Part shown: positions 32,515-41,083 of the stretch, one piece after another
How the letters are laid out: each line of letters opens with the position of its first letter
How positions within the stretch are numbered: position 1 is the stretch's first letter
Source: Didymella arachidicola
Taxonomy: Eukaryota > Ascomycota > Dothideomycetes > Pleosporales > Didymellaceae
Assembly: GCA_016630955.3 (NCBI GenBank)
Contig: CM049998.1
Location: 930,001-994,000, forward strand
Direction of reading: 5' to 3'
DNA length: 64,000 nt
Position numbers and translations under genes: made by a program
The notes under the pieces: model-generated
What the model was told of the DNA's origin: nothing
Database searches by the model: none
What the model saw: the letters and a program-made list of their open reading frames with translations, nothing else

Positions 32515-32785
32515 AGCATGGCACCGAAAACTTCGCTTTCCGCCACGGCCGTCCACAACATCGAAGCCCTCCACTTCTCAGGCACAGGCTGTGGCATCCT
32601 AAAATCCGTATATATCTACCTGTCCCCTGGCAGACAAGCTCGCACGTGCCATGCAACCACTCCTAGCATCACGTCTCGACGACCGCTGTCCAGCGCACAA
32701 CAGACACTGTGTGCGTGAAGTTCTATTAGCCATTGGTGAACTGGAGTCAGGCTACGGAATTAGGAATTTCATGTTGGTTGGCTGG
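32515..32785 (+). pseudogene. Truncated hydrolase-like coding remnant cut off by element F
   Basis: A frame at about 32627-32785 reads LADKLARAMQPLLASRLDD, then HCVREVLLAIGELESGYGIR and NFMLVGW, followed at once by the left end of element F. The last part resembles the strand leading to the GHSxGA nucleophile elbow of fungal alpha/beta hydrolases (kynurenine-formamidase-like), so F seems to have entered or replaced the gene just at the elbow. A start-like ATG lies at 32515 (MAPKTSLSATAVHN) in another frame, so an intron or frameshift lies between. No matching C-terminal half is seen past F at 39599. The family guess is tentative. Confidence 0.35.
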
Positions 32786-32878
32786 TAAATTGGGTCTCCA
32801 CCTCGGGATCTTAGAATCTTAAACATCTCTATTAATCCTACGCTTAATTAGACAATTAGGAGCTTATTTTATAACATA

Positions 32879-34732
32879 CCCCACGGGCGAGCTGATCAAC
32901 GGGCGAGCTGATCACTTTTGCCAAGACCCCACCAAAACCTGACCCATTATGGCCCAAAACACCACACTCTGGCCCTGCAAGGTGCTGCGCGGCCTAGAAT
33001 ATTATTTAGAGACCTCTTCTTCATCTTGCTTACACGTTCGCGCGTTGTGCCCTGTCTGATTGCACCTTCCACAGCGCCTTTGGGTTGGCTCACCCTCTTG
33101 ACCACGCACCTGCTTCTTTGCCCTCTTTCTATCACTACGCGCCCCAAACTCCTTCAGGGCTGCTAGTCGCTGCCCATCTTTAACTATTAGTGTCCCTTCC
33201 TTCTGTACCCGCTTCCTTTTGTGTGATTTTCGTCGCGTAGTAGCCTTATTGGCTGCTCGAAGCTCACTAATCTCCTGTTGTGCCAAAACCAGCTTGTGCG
33301 ATAAAATAGCTCCCCCCTTTGCGTAGTGCTCAAGCGCGCTGAGCACAGAGTTTGGTGAGCTACCCTGCTGCTTCTTATACTTCTCTCGAATCAGAGTTGA
33401 TTGCGACCTAAATTCCAAGGTATTGCTTGGGGTTTGCGACTGCCAGGGCTCGTTGTTGGTGGGGAGTGGTGGTGATGGAGTCCGCAGTTTCACATCAAGG
33501 GCCATTATGACCCGTTCTGGGTCATAAGGAACCAATCCAGCACCTCGTAACCCTCCTTGGATGTTGCTAGTAGTAAGCACTGCATTATAGGCTGCCTTAA
33601 AGCATGGCAGGAACTCAGTCTTTGTAATGTGGCTGATCCGGTTGCGCATAAGCATTTCGGCTTGGCGCCCATACGCCTGCTTCAAAGGGGCAAAACAGCC
33701 TACATCTAGTGGCTGTAGGAGGTGTGATGAGTGCGGAGGCATACATAGGGTAACAATCTTGTTATCCTTGCAGTATTGCTGGAATTGGAGCGAGTTGTGG
33801 CTCTCATGGCCATCAACAACCAGCAGACGGTGTGTACCCACAGTACGCTCCTTTGAATAGGCATCAAAGTGCTTTAACCACTCTAAACCAAGCTTATTAG
33901 TAGTCCAGCCGTTACTAGAGACTCCAATAACCCAATCCTGGGGCAGGTCTTCCTCTTTGTACCAGCCAGAGAGGTGGTGACGCGCCTTGAAGATAATAAA
34001 GGGTGGAATAGCCCATCCTTTGGCATTCACACCCTGTATGACCGTTGCCCACTCCCGGTTGCCTGGCTGGACTGTCTTTGGTCTTTCTCGTCTCTCTGAA
34101 GCTGTAACAACTGCTCCAGTAGATATCTGGCCCATCATGAAGCCTGTCTCATCGAAATTGTATGTGTCATCATCCTGGATGCCATACTTGGCTTTAATGT
34201 TGGCTACCAGGCTAAACCAGCCCTGCACAAGCCCAGAATCCTCGCAGAGGGCTCTCTTGTAGTCGTACTTGCGATTGAACTTCACTTTGAGCTCTGGTTG
34301 ACGCTTTACAAACGTACTGGGCCAGTTTGTGCCAACATGGCCCATTCCACGCTCAGCGCGCAGAGAATTGGCCATAGCAGCCACATCTGCAAGCCGAGGG
34401 GGAAATCCTCGCTCGTCTAGCTCAAGTATGTGATCAACAATCACCTGCTCCTCCAGATTGTCCAGCCCTCGTGAGTTGGGCATAGTATCGCCTCGTGAAG
34501 GTCGTCCAGCGCGTCGTGTGCTTAGTGTACTCTGAGGCACCTTGTAGATAGCTGCAGCGCGTCGCTGGGAGAGATTCGCGTCTTGTTTAAGAGCTTGGAG
34601 CGCAAGCTGGATTTGAGTTTCCTTTAACGCGTTAATAATAGGTTGTTGTTGAGGCATTGGTGTAGAGAGGGTACTTTGGTGGGGTCTTGGCAAAAGTGAT
34701 CAGCTCGCCCGTTGATCAGCTCGCCCGTGGGG
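32879..34732 (-). mobile_element. Element A: intact pogo/Fot1-type DNA transposon
   Basis: 1854 bp, with perfect 58-bp terminal inverted repeats (32879-32936 and 34675-34732), flanked by TA on both sides (32877-32878 and 34733-34734). Each end carries two 16-bp copies of ACGGGCGAGCTGATCA followed by CTTTTGCCAAGACCCCACC. One uninterrupted transposase gene fills the interior. It is inserted in the left arm of F at AACA-TA-CGTT. Perfect ends and an intact gene mark it as the youngest member of the nest. Confidence 0.92.
33002..34657 (-). CDS. Pogo/Fot1-type DDE transposase (element A)
   Basis: 551 residues from ATG 34657 (MPQQQPIINALKETQ); the open frame continues upstream to 34693 without an ATG. 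Order: a psq-type helix-turn-helix (QIQLALQALK to YKVPQSTLSTRRAGRPS, about residues 10-60), a CENP-B-type second helix-turn-helix (EEQVIVDHILEL to TFVKRQPELK, about 65-140), then the DDE_1 nuclease. Candidate catalytic residues are Asp in YNFDETGFMMG (about 178) and Asp in LLVVDGHESHNS (about 275), with a third acidic residue in the QPLDVGCFAPLK region. The C-terminus is basic and ends in a CCHC knuckle, CGRCNQTGHNARTC. It should cut and paste its own ends into TA sites. The CCHC tail is shared by all coding members in this window. Confidence 0.93.
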   Translation of the reverse strand: MPQQQPIINALKETQIQLALQALKQDANLSQRRAAAIYKVPQSTLSTRRAGRPSRGDTMPNSRGLDNLEEQVIVDHILELDERGFPPRLADVAAMANSLRAERGMGHVGTNWPSTFVKRQPELKVKFNRKYDYKRALCEDSGLVQGWFSLVANIKAKYGIQDDDTYNFDETGFMMGQISTGAVVTASERRERPKTVQPGNREWATVIQGVNAKGWAIPPFIIFKARHHLSGWYKEEDLPQDWVIGVSSNGWTTNKLGLEWLKHFDAYSKERTVGTHRLLVVDGHESHNSLQFQQYCKDNKIVTLCMPPHSSHLLQPLDVGCFAPLKQAYGRQAEMLMRNRISHITKTEFLPCFKAAYNAVLTTSNIQGGLRGAGLVPYDPERVIMALDVKLRTPSPPLPTNNEPWQSQTPSNTLEFRSQSTLIREKYKKQQGSSPNSVLSALEHYAKGGAILSHKLVLAQQEISELRAANKATTRRKSHKRKRVQKEGTLIVKDGQRLAALKEFGARSDRKRAKKQVRGQEGEPTQRRCGRCNQTGHNARTCKQDEEEVSK

Positions 34733-34953
34733 TACGTTAGCTCTAACATTGGCCTATGTTTTATATATAGAAAGTATTAAGCTGCCTCCTTTGGTAGCTA
34801 GATATCTTAGGTCAGAGCCAAAAAGTGAAGACCTAACCCTTAGCAAACGGGTTGCTAAATAACTTTCAGTACTCTAGACTTAACGTACCTCACATGCGAG
34901 CGGAACACGCAGTTTTACTAGTTAAATCTCTATTTTTACTTCTAAATAACGTA

Positions 34954-36798
34954 GTTTACAAGCGAGCGACGCGTACAAGCGAGCGACGCACCCCACCAAA
35001 CTTGAGCACCTCTTTGATCTCGACGTACAACGGCTCAACGTAGCGTAAAGCAAACACATTCAAATGAAGCAGATATTCAGCTTGCTATCTTGTCTATTAA
35101 TAAACGTCAATTTGCAGCTAATCGACGCGCTGCTGCTGTCTACAGCGTACCTGAAGCGACGCTCCGCCACCGACGCGCTGGCCGGCCTGCCCGACGCGAT
35201 TGCCAGCCCAACTCAAAGAAGCTGACTGAGCGAGAAGAGGAGGTGATAGTCAGCTATATACTTGACCTTGACGTGCGTGGATTTGCGCCTACGTACGCTG
35301 CTGTACGCGATATGGCTGATAGACTGCTGGCTGCGCACAGGGCTGGTCAGGTCGGCGTTCAATGGGCGCGCAACTTTGTCAAACGTACAGACGCTCTTAC
35401 GACGCGTTTCAATCGCGCGTACGATAGGCAGAGAGCTCTGTGTGAGGATCCAGTCCTAATTAAGAGCTGGTTTGAGCTTGTAGAGCAGACAAAAGCCAAG
35501 TACGGCATCTGTGATGATGACGTCTAGAACTTTGACGAAGCTGGCTTCATGATGGGCAAGATTACGACGCAGCTTGTCGTGACGGGGTCAGAGAGAAGAG
35601 GCCGGCCAAAGGCTCTCCCGCCAGGTAATCGTGAGTGGGCGACGCTGATTGCTGGCATCAACGCTGCTGGTTGTTCTATCCCACCGTTCATCATCTTAAC
35701 TGGCCAGTACCACCTCTCTGCCTGGTATGAAGACACAGCAATCCCACGCGACTGGGCGATCGCAGTCAGCGACAACGGCTGGACTACCAACGAGCTAGGA
35801 GTAGAGTGGCTAGAGCACTTCAACGCTCATACAAAGGCTCGTACAGTAGGAGCACGTCGGCTGCTCATCCTTGATGGCCATGAGAGTCACCACTCTCTTA
35901 AGTTCCAGGAGATCTGCAAGGAGAACAACATCTACACGCTCTGCATGCCGCCTCACTCATCTCACCTTCTCCAGCCTCTTGACGTTGGCTGTTTCTCGCC
36001 ATTGAAGCGCGCGTACAGCCGTGAGATTGAGAGCCTGATCCGCGACCATATCAACCACGTCACCAAGCTTGAGTTTCTGCCAGCTCTTAAGGCAGCGTAC
36101 GATCGATCGTTTACACCAGCCAATATACGATCAGCTTTTCAAGGAGCAGGTCTTGTCCCACACCAGCCAGACGCAGTCCTATCAAAGCTTGACGTGCAGC
36201 TTCGTACGCCGACTCCACCAGCAGCTCTGATCAACACTCTGTGGGAGGCTCGTACACCAAGCAACATACGTGAGCTTGAAGCTCAGTCAACGCTTATACG
36301 TGAGCGTGTACGCAAGCACAAGAGCTCGTCGCCAGCCTCAATTATTGAAGCAATTGACCAGCTCAAGAAGGGGGCAGAGATGATGATGCTGTCTGCTGAG
36401 CTAATGCGCGATCGGATTACCAGCCTTAAGAAGGCTAATAAGGCAGCGTCTGAGCGTAAACAACGCAAGAAAAAGCGTATACAACATCAAGGAGTGTTAA
36501 CACAGGGAGCTGGAGAGGATATACTCACCCAATGTAAGGCTAAGCAGCAGATTGCCTGTGAGGAGCGTCAGAGAGGAGAGCAATCAGGCGTTAGTCGTCA
36601 GTCTCTTGCGCGCTGCAAGAGGTGTAGAGAGCGTGGTCATAACTCACGTACGTGTAAGAAAGAGCCTATAGCTACTACTTAATCTGTTATGTTAATAGCT
36701 ATCTATTATTTTATTGCGTTGTTGAGATACACGTCTGCAGAGGTGCTTAAGTTTGGTGGGGTGCGTCGCTCGCTTGTACGCGTCGCTCGCTTGTAAAC
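34954..36798 (+). mobile_element. Element B: pogo/Fot1-type transposon, nearly intact
   Basis: 1845 bp, TA flanks at 34952-34953 and 36799-36800. The roughly 60-bp inverted ends differ at one position that I can see and carry two 17-bp ACAAGCGAGCGACGC units, then ACCCCACCAAACTT. It belongs with G to a second subfamily, distinct from A, C and D. It is inserted in E at AACG-TA-CGTT. Confidence 0.88.
35030..36682 (+). pseudogene. Transposase of element B, lost start and one stop
   Basis: 551 codons aligned with the G transposase over its whole length. The first codon is ACG (35030-35032) where G has ATG, and TAG at 35525-35527 replaces the Trp of DDDVWNFDEAGFMMG. That change, TGG to TAG, is the minus-strand version of a CpA-to-TpA change, as in RIP. 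All else is open: helix-turn-helix regions, the nuclease core ([22 protein letters not shown]) and the CCHC tail CKRCRERGHNSRTC. A product could only arise from an internal start plus readthrough, so it is probably dead. Confidence 0.85.
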
Positions 36799-36819
36799 TA
36801 CGTTAACTCTTTTAACGTA

Positions 36820-38658
36820 CATCACAGGCGAGCGGACCACTTTTGCCAAGACCCCACCAAAACCACCCCTTCGCACCAATGCCACCCAAACAAGCACAGT
36901 TTAACGCGTTAAAAGAGCGTTAGATACAGCTTGCGCTCTAAGCTCTTAAACAAGACCCAAAACTCTCTGAGCGACGCGCTGCAGATATCTACAGCGTCTC
37001 TCGAACTACACTACACCAACGACGCGCTGGACGACCTTCACGCGTTGATACTATGGCCAACTCACGGAATCTGACCAATACTGAGGAGCGGGTGATTGTT
37101 ACGCATATACTTGAGCTGTCTAAGCAAGGACGGCCTCCCCGGCTTGCAGATGTGACTGATGTCGCCAATTCTCTGCGGAAAGAGCGCGGTTTGGCCCCTG
37201 TTGGCTCAAACTGGGCCAGCAGGTTCGTTTCGCGTTAGGAGGAGCTCAAAGTGGTGTTTAATCGCAAGTACGACTACAAGCGAGCCCTCTGTGAGGATCC
37301 TGATGTTATACAGGGCTGGTTTGACCTTGTAGCCAATACCAAAGCCAAGTATGGCATCCAGGACAACGACACGTACAACTTCGATGAGACAGGCTTCATG
37401 ATGGGCCAGATAAGCTCCGGAGCAGTCGTTACAGCTTTAGAGAACCGTGGACGGGCAAAGGCAGTCCAGCCAGGCAATCGCGAGTGGGTAACAGTCATCT
37501 AGGGCATCAATGCCACAGGGTGGGCCATTCCGCCCTACATCATCTTCAAAGCCCGCCGCCACCAGTCCAACTGGTACAAAGACGATGACCTGCCCCAGGA
37601 TTGGACTGTTGCTGCCTCTGAGAACGGCTGGACTACCAATGAGCTTGGTTTTGACTGGTTGAAGCACTTTGACAGGCATACAAAGACGCGTACTGTTGGT
37701 ACCTACCGTTTGCTAATTATCGACGGCCACGAGAGCCACAACTCCACAGAATTCAAGCAATACTTCAAGGACAACAAGATTATAGGTCTATGCATGCCTG
37801 CGCACTCATCGAACCTCCTGCAGCCACTTGATGTGGCTTGTTTTGGCCCTCTGAAGAAGGCGTACGGGGATGAGGTCAATCGGCTCATACACAACCGGAT
37901 CAACCACATCACAAAGCAGGAGTTCCTCCTATGCTTTATAGCAGCTTACAACAAAGCCATTACCCCTAGCAACATTCAAGGAGGGTTCTGAGGGGCCGGA
38001 TTGGCTCTGTTTGCCCCAGATCGCGTCATATTGGCTCTGAATGTGAAGCTGCGCACCCCGTCGCCACCACTCCCCCAAAACAGCCCGCTCTGGCAGTCGC
38101 AAACCCCAAGCAATACCCTAGAGTTTGGGTCGCAATCAACGCTTGTGAAGAAGAGGATTCAGAGGCACGTAGACAGCTCACCTACCTCTGTGGTTGAAGC
38201 GTTTGAGAAGGTGTCAAAGGGGGCAGCAATTATTGCGCACAAGCTGGCTTTAGCACAACAGGAGAACGCTGCGCTTCACGCAGCTCTAGTAGCTGCTACA
38301 GAACGTAAACCGCGCAAAAGAAGGCATATCCAGACAGAGGGGAGCCTCACGGTTGAAGAGGGCCAGCGGCGGACTGCTCTATCAGAGTTTGGCGCGCGTA
38401 GTAATGGAAAGAAGAGGAAGACGCAGGTGCGTGCTGAAGGAGGTGAACTATCCCAACGACGCTGTGGACGGTGCGGAGAGGGTGGACACAACGCGCGAAC
38501 GTGCAAGAATGGAGTAGACGAGGTCCCTAAGTAATATTACAGCTTGTTTTGCCTTATGCAGCGCCAATTGGTGGTGTTTAGGGCCATAACAGGGTTGATT
38601 TTGGTAGGGTCTTGGCAAAAGTGGTCCGCTCGCCCGTGTGGTCCGCTCGCCTGTGATG
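36820..38658 (+). mobile_element. Element C: pogo/Fot1-type transposon, decayed
   Basis: 1839 bp, TA flanks at 36818-36819 and 38659-38660. The right end has two 17-bp GGCGAGCGGACCAC units; the left end has only one, as if one unit had been lost. The inner part (CTTTTGCCAAGACCCCACC) is the same as in element A. It is inserted at AACG-TA-CGTTAAC, 19 bp beyond the end of B's flank. Confidence 0.85.
36879..38534 (+). pseudogene. Transposase of element C, five in-frame stops
   Basis: One frame runs from ATG 36879 (MPPKQAQFNALK) to TAA 38532-38534 without an indel, but has TAG at 36921, TAA at 36939, TAG at 37236, TAG at 37500 and TGA at 37989. By comparison with A, the first four stand where A has Gln (CAG or CAA), and the last where A has Arg. 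All fit single C-to-T changes, four of them in CpA context. The nuclease core is otherwise conserved (YNFDETGFMMG, LLIIDGHESHNS), and the CCHC tail CGRCGEGGHNARTC is kept. Confidence 0.88.
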
Positions 38659-38660
38659 TA

Positions 38661-39404
38661 CGTTAACTACATCACAAAGCAGGAGTTCCTGCCATGCTTT
38701 AAAGCGGCTTACAAGAAAGCTATTACCCCTAGCAACATCTAAGGAGGGTTCTAAGGCGCTGGACTAGTTCCTTTTAACGTAGAACGGGTTATAAGCAGCC
38801 TTAATGTGAAGCTGCGCACTCTATCACCACCACTCCCTATCAACAACGAGCCCTAGCAGTCGCAAACCCTAAGCAATACCCTTAAATTTAAGTCGTAATT
38901 AACTCTAATTCAAGAGAAGTATAAGAAGCAGCAGGGCAGCTCACCAAACTCTATTGCTAGCGCTCTTGAGCACTACGCAAAGGGGGCAGCAATAATTGCG
39001 CACAAGCTCGTATTGGCGCAACAGGAGATAACTAAGCTTCGAGCAGCTAATGAGGCCGCCACGCGACGTAGATTGCACAAAAGAAAGCGGATATAGTTAG
39101 AAGGGACTATAACAGTTGAGGAGGGCCAGCGATTGACAGCTCTAAGGGAGTTTGGGGCGCGTGGTGATGGTAAGAAGCCAAAGAGGCAGGTATGCGCTGA
39201 AGTAGGTGAGCCCTCCCAACGACGCTGTGAACGGTGCGGAGAGAGTGGGCACAACGCGCGAACGTGCAAGAATGATGTAGAAGTAGTCTCTAAGTAATAT
39301 TACAGCTTGTTTTGCCTTGTGCAGCGCCAATTTGTGGTGTTTTGGGCCATAATAGGGTGAGGTTTGGTAGGGTTTTGGCAAAAGTGTACGACTCGCCCGT
39401 AGGG
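38661..39404 (+). pseudogene. Element D: 5'-truncated pogo/Fot1 remnant
   Basis: Only the last 40% of a transposase remains, from ITKQEFLPCFKAAYKKAITPSN to the CCHC tail CERCGESGHNARTC and TAA 39295-39297. At least five stops interrupt it, mostly at sites that are Gln, Trp or Arg in A and C. The right end (CCCTACGGGCGAGTCGTACA, read inward) is present with one subrepeat, and TA follows at 39405-39406. The left end is missing. It belongs to the A/C subfamily and is the most decayed member. Confidence 0.8.
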
Positions 39405-39461
39405 TACGTTACTAAAACTGCGTGTTCCGCTCGCCCATGTGTTCCGCTCGCATGTGAGGTA

Positions 39462-39598
39462 CGTTGAAGCAAAACTTTCTATGCAAAAAATATAGATCTA
39501 GGCTAGAGCTACTAAATAAGCTGCTAGTTGTCTAATTTAGCATAGGGTTAATAGAGATAATCAAGATTTAAGGTCCCGAGGTGGAGACCCATTTGCCA
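39462..39598. repeat. Right inverted arm of element F
   Basis: 137 bp, the inverted counterpart of the left arm that begins at 32782. It is AT-rich except for the terminal CTCCACCTCGGGACC block. Confidence 0.7.
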
Positions 39599-39705
39599 GT
39601 CTAGGTAAGATGGAGCGTTGTTCGTATCAACATCATGTGGTAATTAACTGTGGTTGTGGTTGGATTTCCCCACTTCGGGCCCACTACTAGTACCTCCGCA
39701 CTACC

Positions 39706-39727
39706 TTCGTACATGGCGTTCGTACAT
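39706..39727 (+). promoter_or_regulatory. Two TTCGTACAT motifs upstream of the alpha/beta hydrolase
   Basis: Perfect 9-mers at 39706-39714 and 39719-39727, about 120-145 bp before the start codon. The same 9-mer occurs three times in tandem upstream of the cupin gene at 43548. It may be a regulator's binding site; the core GTAC is palindromic. Confidence 0.4.
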
Positions 39728-39848
39728 TTTTCAATGTGTCTACGTCCTGACCATCGGTTGCGACTTGCGATGCAGGCAGGGCACGGCACAGCTCGACGCT
39801 CTCGAGAACTTGGCCTCCAAATATTCCAATTCTTTCACGGCTTCCACA

Positions 39849-40908
39849 ATGGCATTACTAAGGGTTTCTTACAAGACGGTCGACAATGTCGAGATCCCGA
39901 CTGACGTCTACCTCCCCGACCATGCAGGATCGAAGCCAGCGCCGGTTCTGATCATGTGAGTATGCCTCATTGTTAAGGGTATATTCCAATTGACGATTGT
40001 CAGGATTCACGGTGGTGCATTCATGCTAGGCCATGCAGGAATCAACAGTAAAGATCAGATCCAGGATTGTTTAGAAAGAGGTTGGGTTGTACTTGCAATC
40101 GAGCATCGACTGTGTCCAGGTGTCAATGTGTTCGATGGACCGATGACTGACGTACGGGATGCACTGTCATGGGCGCAGAGCGGCGGTCTTGCCAAAGTGC
40201 TAAAGAACAATGGCAAAGATGTAACTGCAGACGCAGAGAGGGTCATGGTGATGGGCACAAGTTCTGGTGGACACCTTGCGCTATCCACGGTACGGGCTTC
40301 ACTGCACCTCACCTTGCTCGAATAGCTAACGACCCAAGGCCTGGAACTCAGACAAATTACCCCTCGCAATCCTGGACTTCTATGGAGCAAAGTGCTTCGC
40401 AGACCCCTTCTGGACTAAATCCATGCCAGATATGCCAAAGCACTTCTACGAACCTCTCTCAGAAGCCGACGTGAAATCAGTCTACGACGAGAAAGCCGTC
40501 TTCATCGGCGGCCTGTCTCTTGAGGGACAAGCATCTGACCCAAATCATCCGAACCCCAAGCAACGACAAGGCTTTGCAATGCATCAGGTCGCTACCGGGA
40601 AAGTTATAAACACCATCTGGCCGTCCTACCCCTCGGACCTGGAGCAGATCGACCCCATCCTGAACGTCAGTAAAGACTGGCCACCCACGGCGATTGTGCA
40701 CGGGACTGCTGACACCACCATTCCAATGCGGCTGAGTAAGGACTTCGAGACGAAACTAAAAGAAAAGGGCGTCAAGACAGCGTTCTTCGAAGTTGAGGGA
40801 GAACCGCACACCTTTGTGGGCAAGATGGTCAAAGGGAGCAAGACGTGGGAGAGCCAGAGGAGAGGGTTTGATTGGTTAGAAGAGAGGCTGAAAGAGAGCT
40901 ACAACTAG
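39849..40908 (+). CDS. Alpha/beta hydrolase (esterase/lipase type with HGGAF motif)
   Basis: Three exons, 39849-39955, 40004-40289 and 40339-40908, giving 320 residues. Introns run GTGAGT to TCAG and GTACGG to CAAG. Start MALLRVSYKTVDNVEIPTDV. The oxyanion-hole motif is IHGGAF (about residue 38). The nucleophile elbow is MGTSSGGH (Ser about 123), followed by an acid in HGTADTTIP (about 267) and a His in GEPHTF (about 300), so the triad looks complete. It has no signal peptide, so it is probably cytosolic. Relatives act on small esters or carbamates in secondary or degradative metabolism; the substrate is unknown. Element F ends about 250 bp upstream, and G begins 175 bp downstream. Confidence 0.88.
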
Positions 40909-41083
40909 GCCGAATTACAAAGATTGTATACCGAGAACGCTACCCGCAAACGCCATGAAGTGGTGCCAATTTCGCCGGAGTCGTTACACAGCTATATCAC
41001 GGACGGAATGTCGCGTTAATGCGATGCTTTGCTATGGTATCGTGATATTCGTACGAGCTCGTTTTGCGGATTTTGATAACGTA

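Larger units (their letters stand above)
34888..39459. mobile_element. Element E: short non-coding TIR element split by B, C and D
   Basis: The left end at 34888 (CCTCACATGCGAGCGGAACACGC) and the right end at 39459, read as its complement, start alike and both continue to GCAGTTTTA. TA flanks lie at 34886-34887 and 39460-39461. The right end has two 17-bp GCGAGCGGAACAC units, the left end only one. Between the ends only about 150 bp belongs to E itself; the rest is B (34954-36798), C (36820-38658) and D (to 39404). E is inserted in F at AACG-TA-CGTT. With no transposase of its own, it was probably mobilised by a relative's enzyme. Confidence 0.7.
32782..39598. mobile_element. Element F: non-autonomous long inverted-repeat element carrying nested insertions
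   Basis: The left arm (32782-32878, continuing at 34735-34885) and the right arm (39462-39598) are imperfect inverted repeats. Both begin CTGG(T/C)AAAT and share GGGTCTCCACCTCGGGA, then ATCTCTATTAA, AATTAGACAA, AGCTTATTT, TAGCTCTA and ATAGAAAGT. The repeat is thus about 140 bp, and element A sits within its left copy. With A and E removed, F would be only about 390 bp, with no coding capacity, a MITE-like plan. I find no convincing target duplication at its ends. Left neighbour: a truncated hydrolase-like fragment. Right neighbour: the promoter region of an intact alpha/beta hydrolase. Confidence 0.7.
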
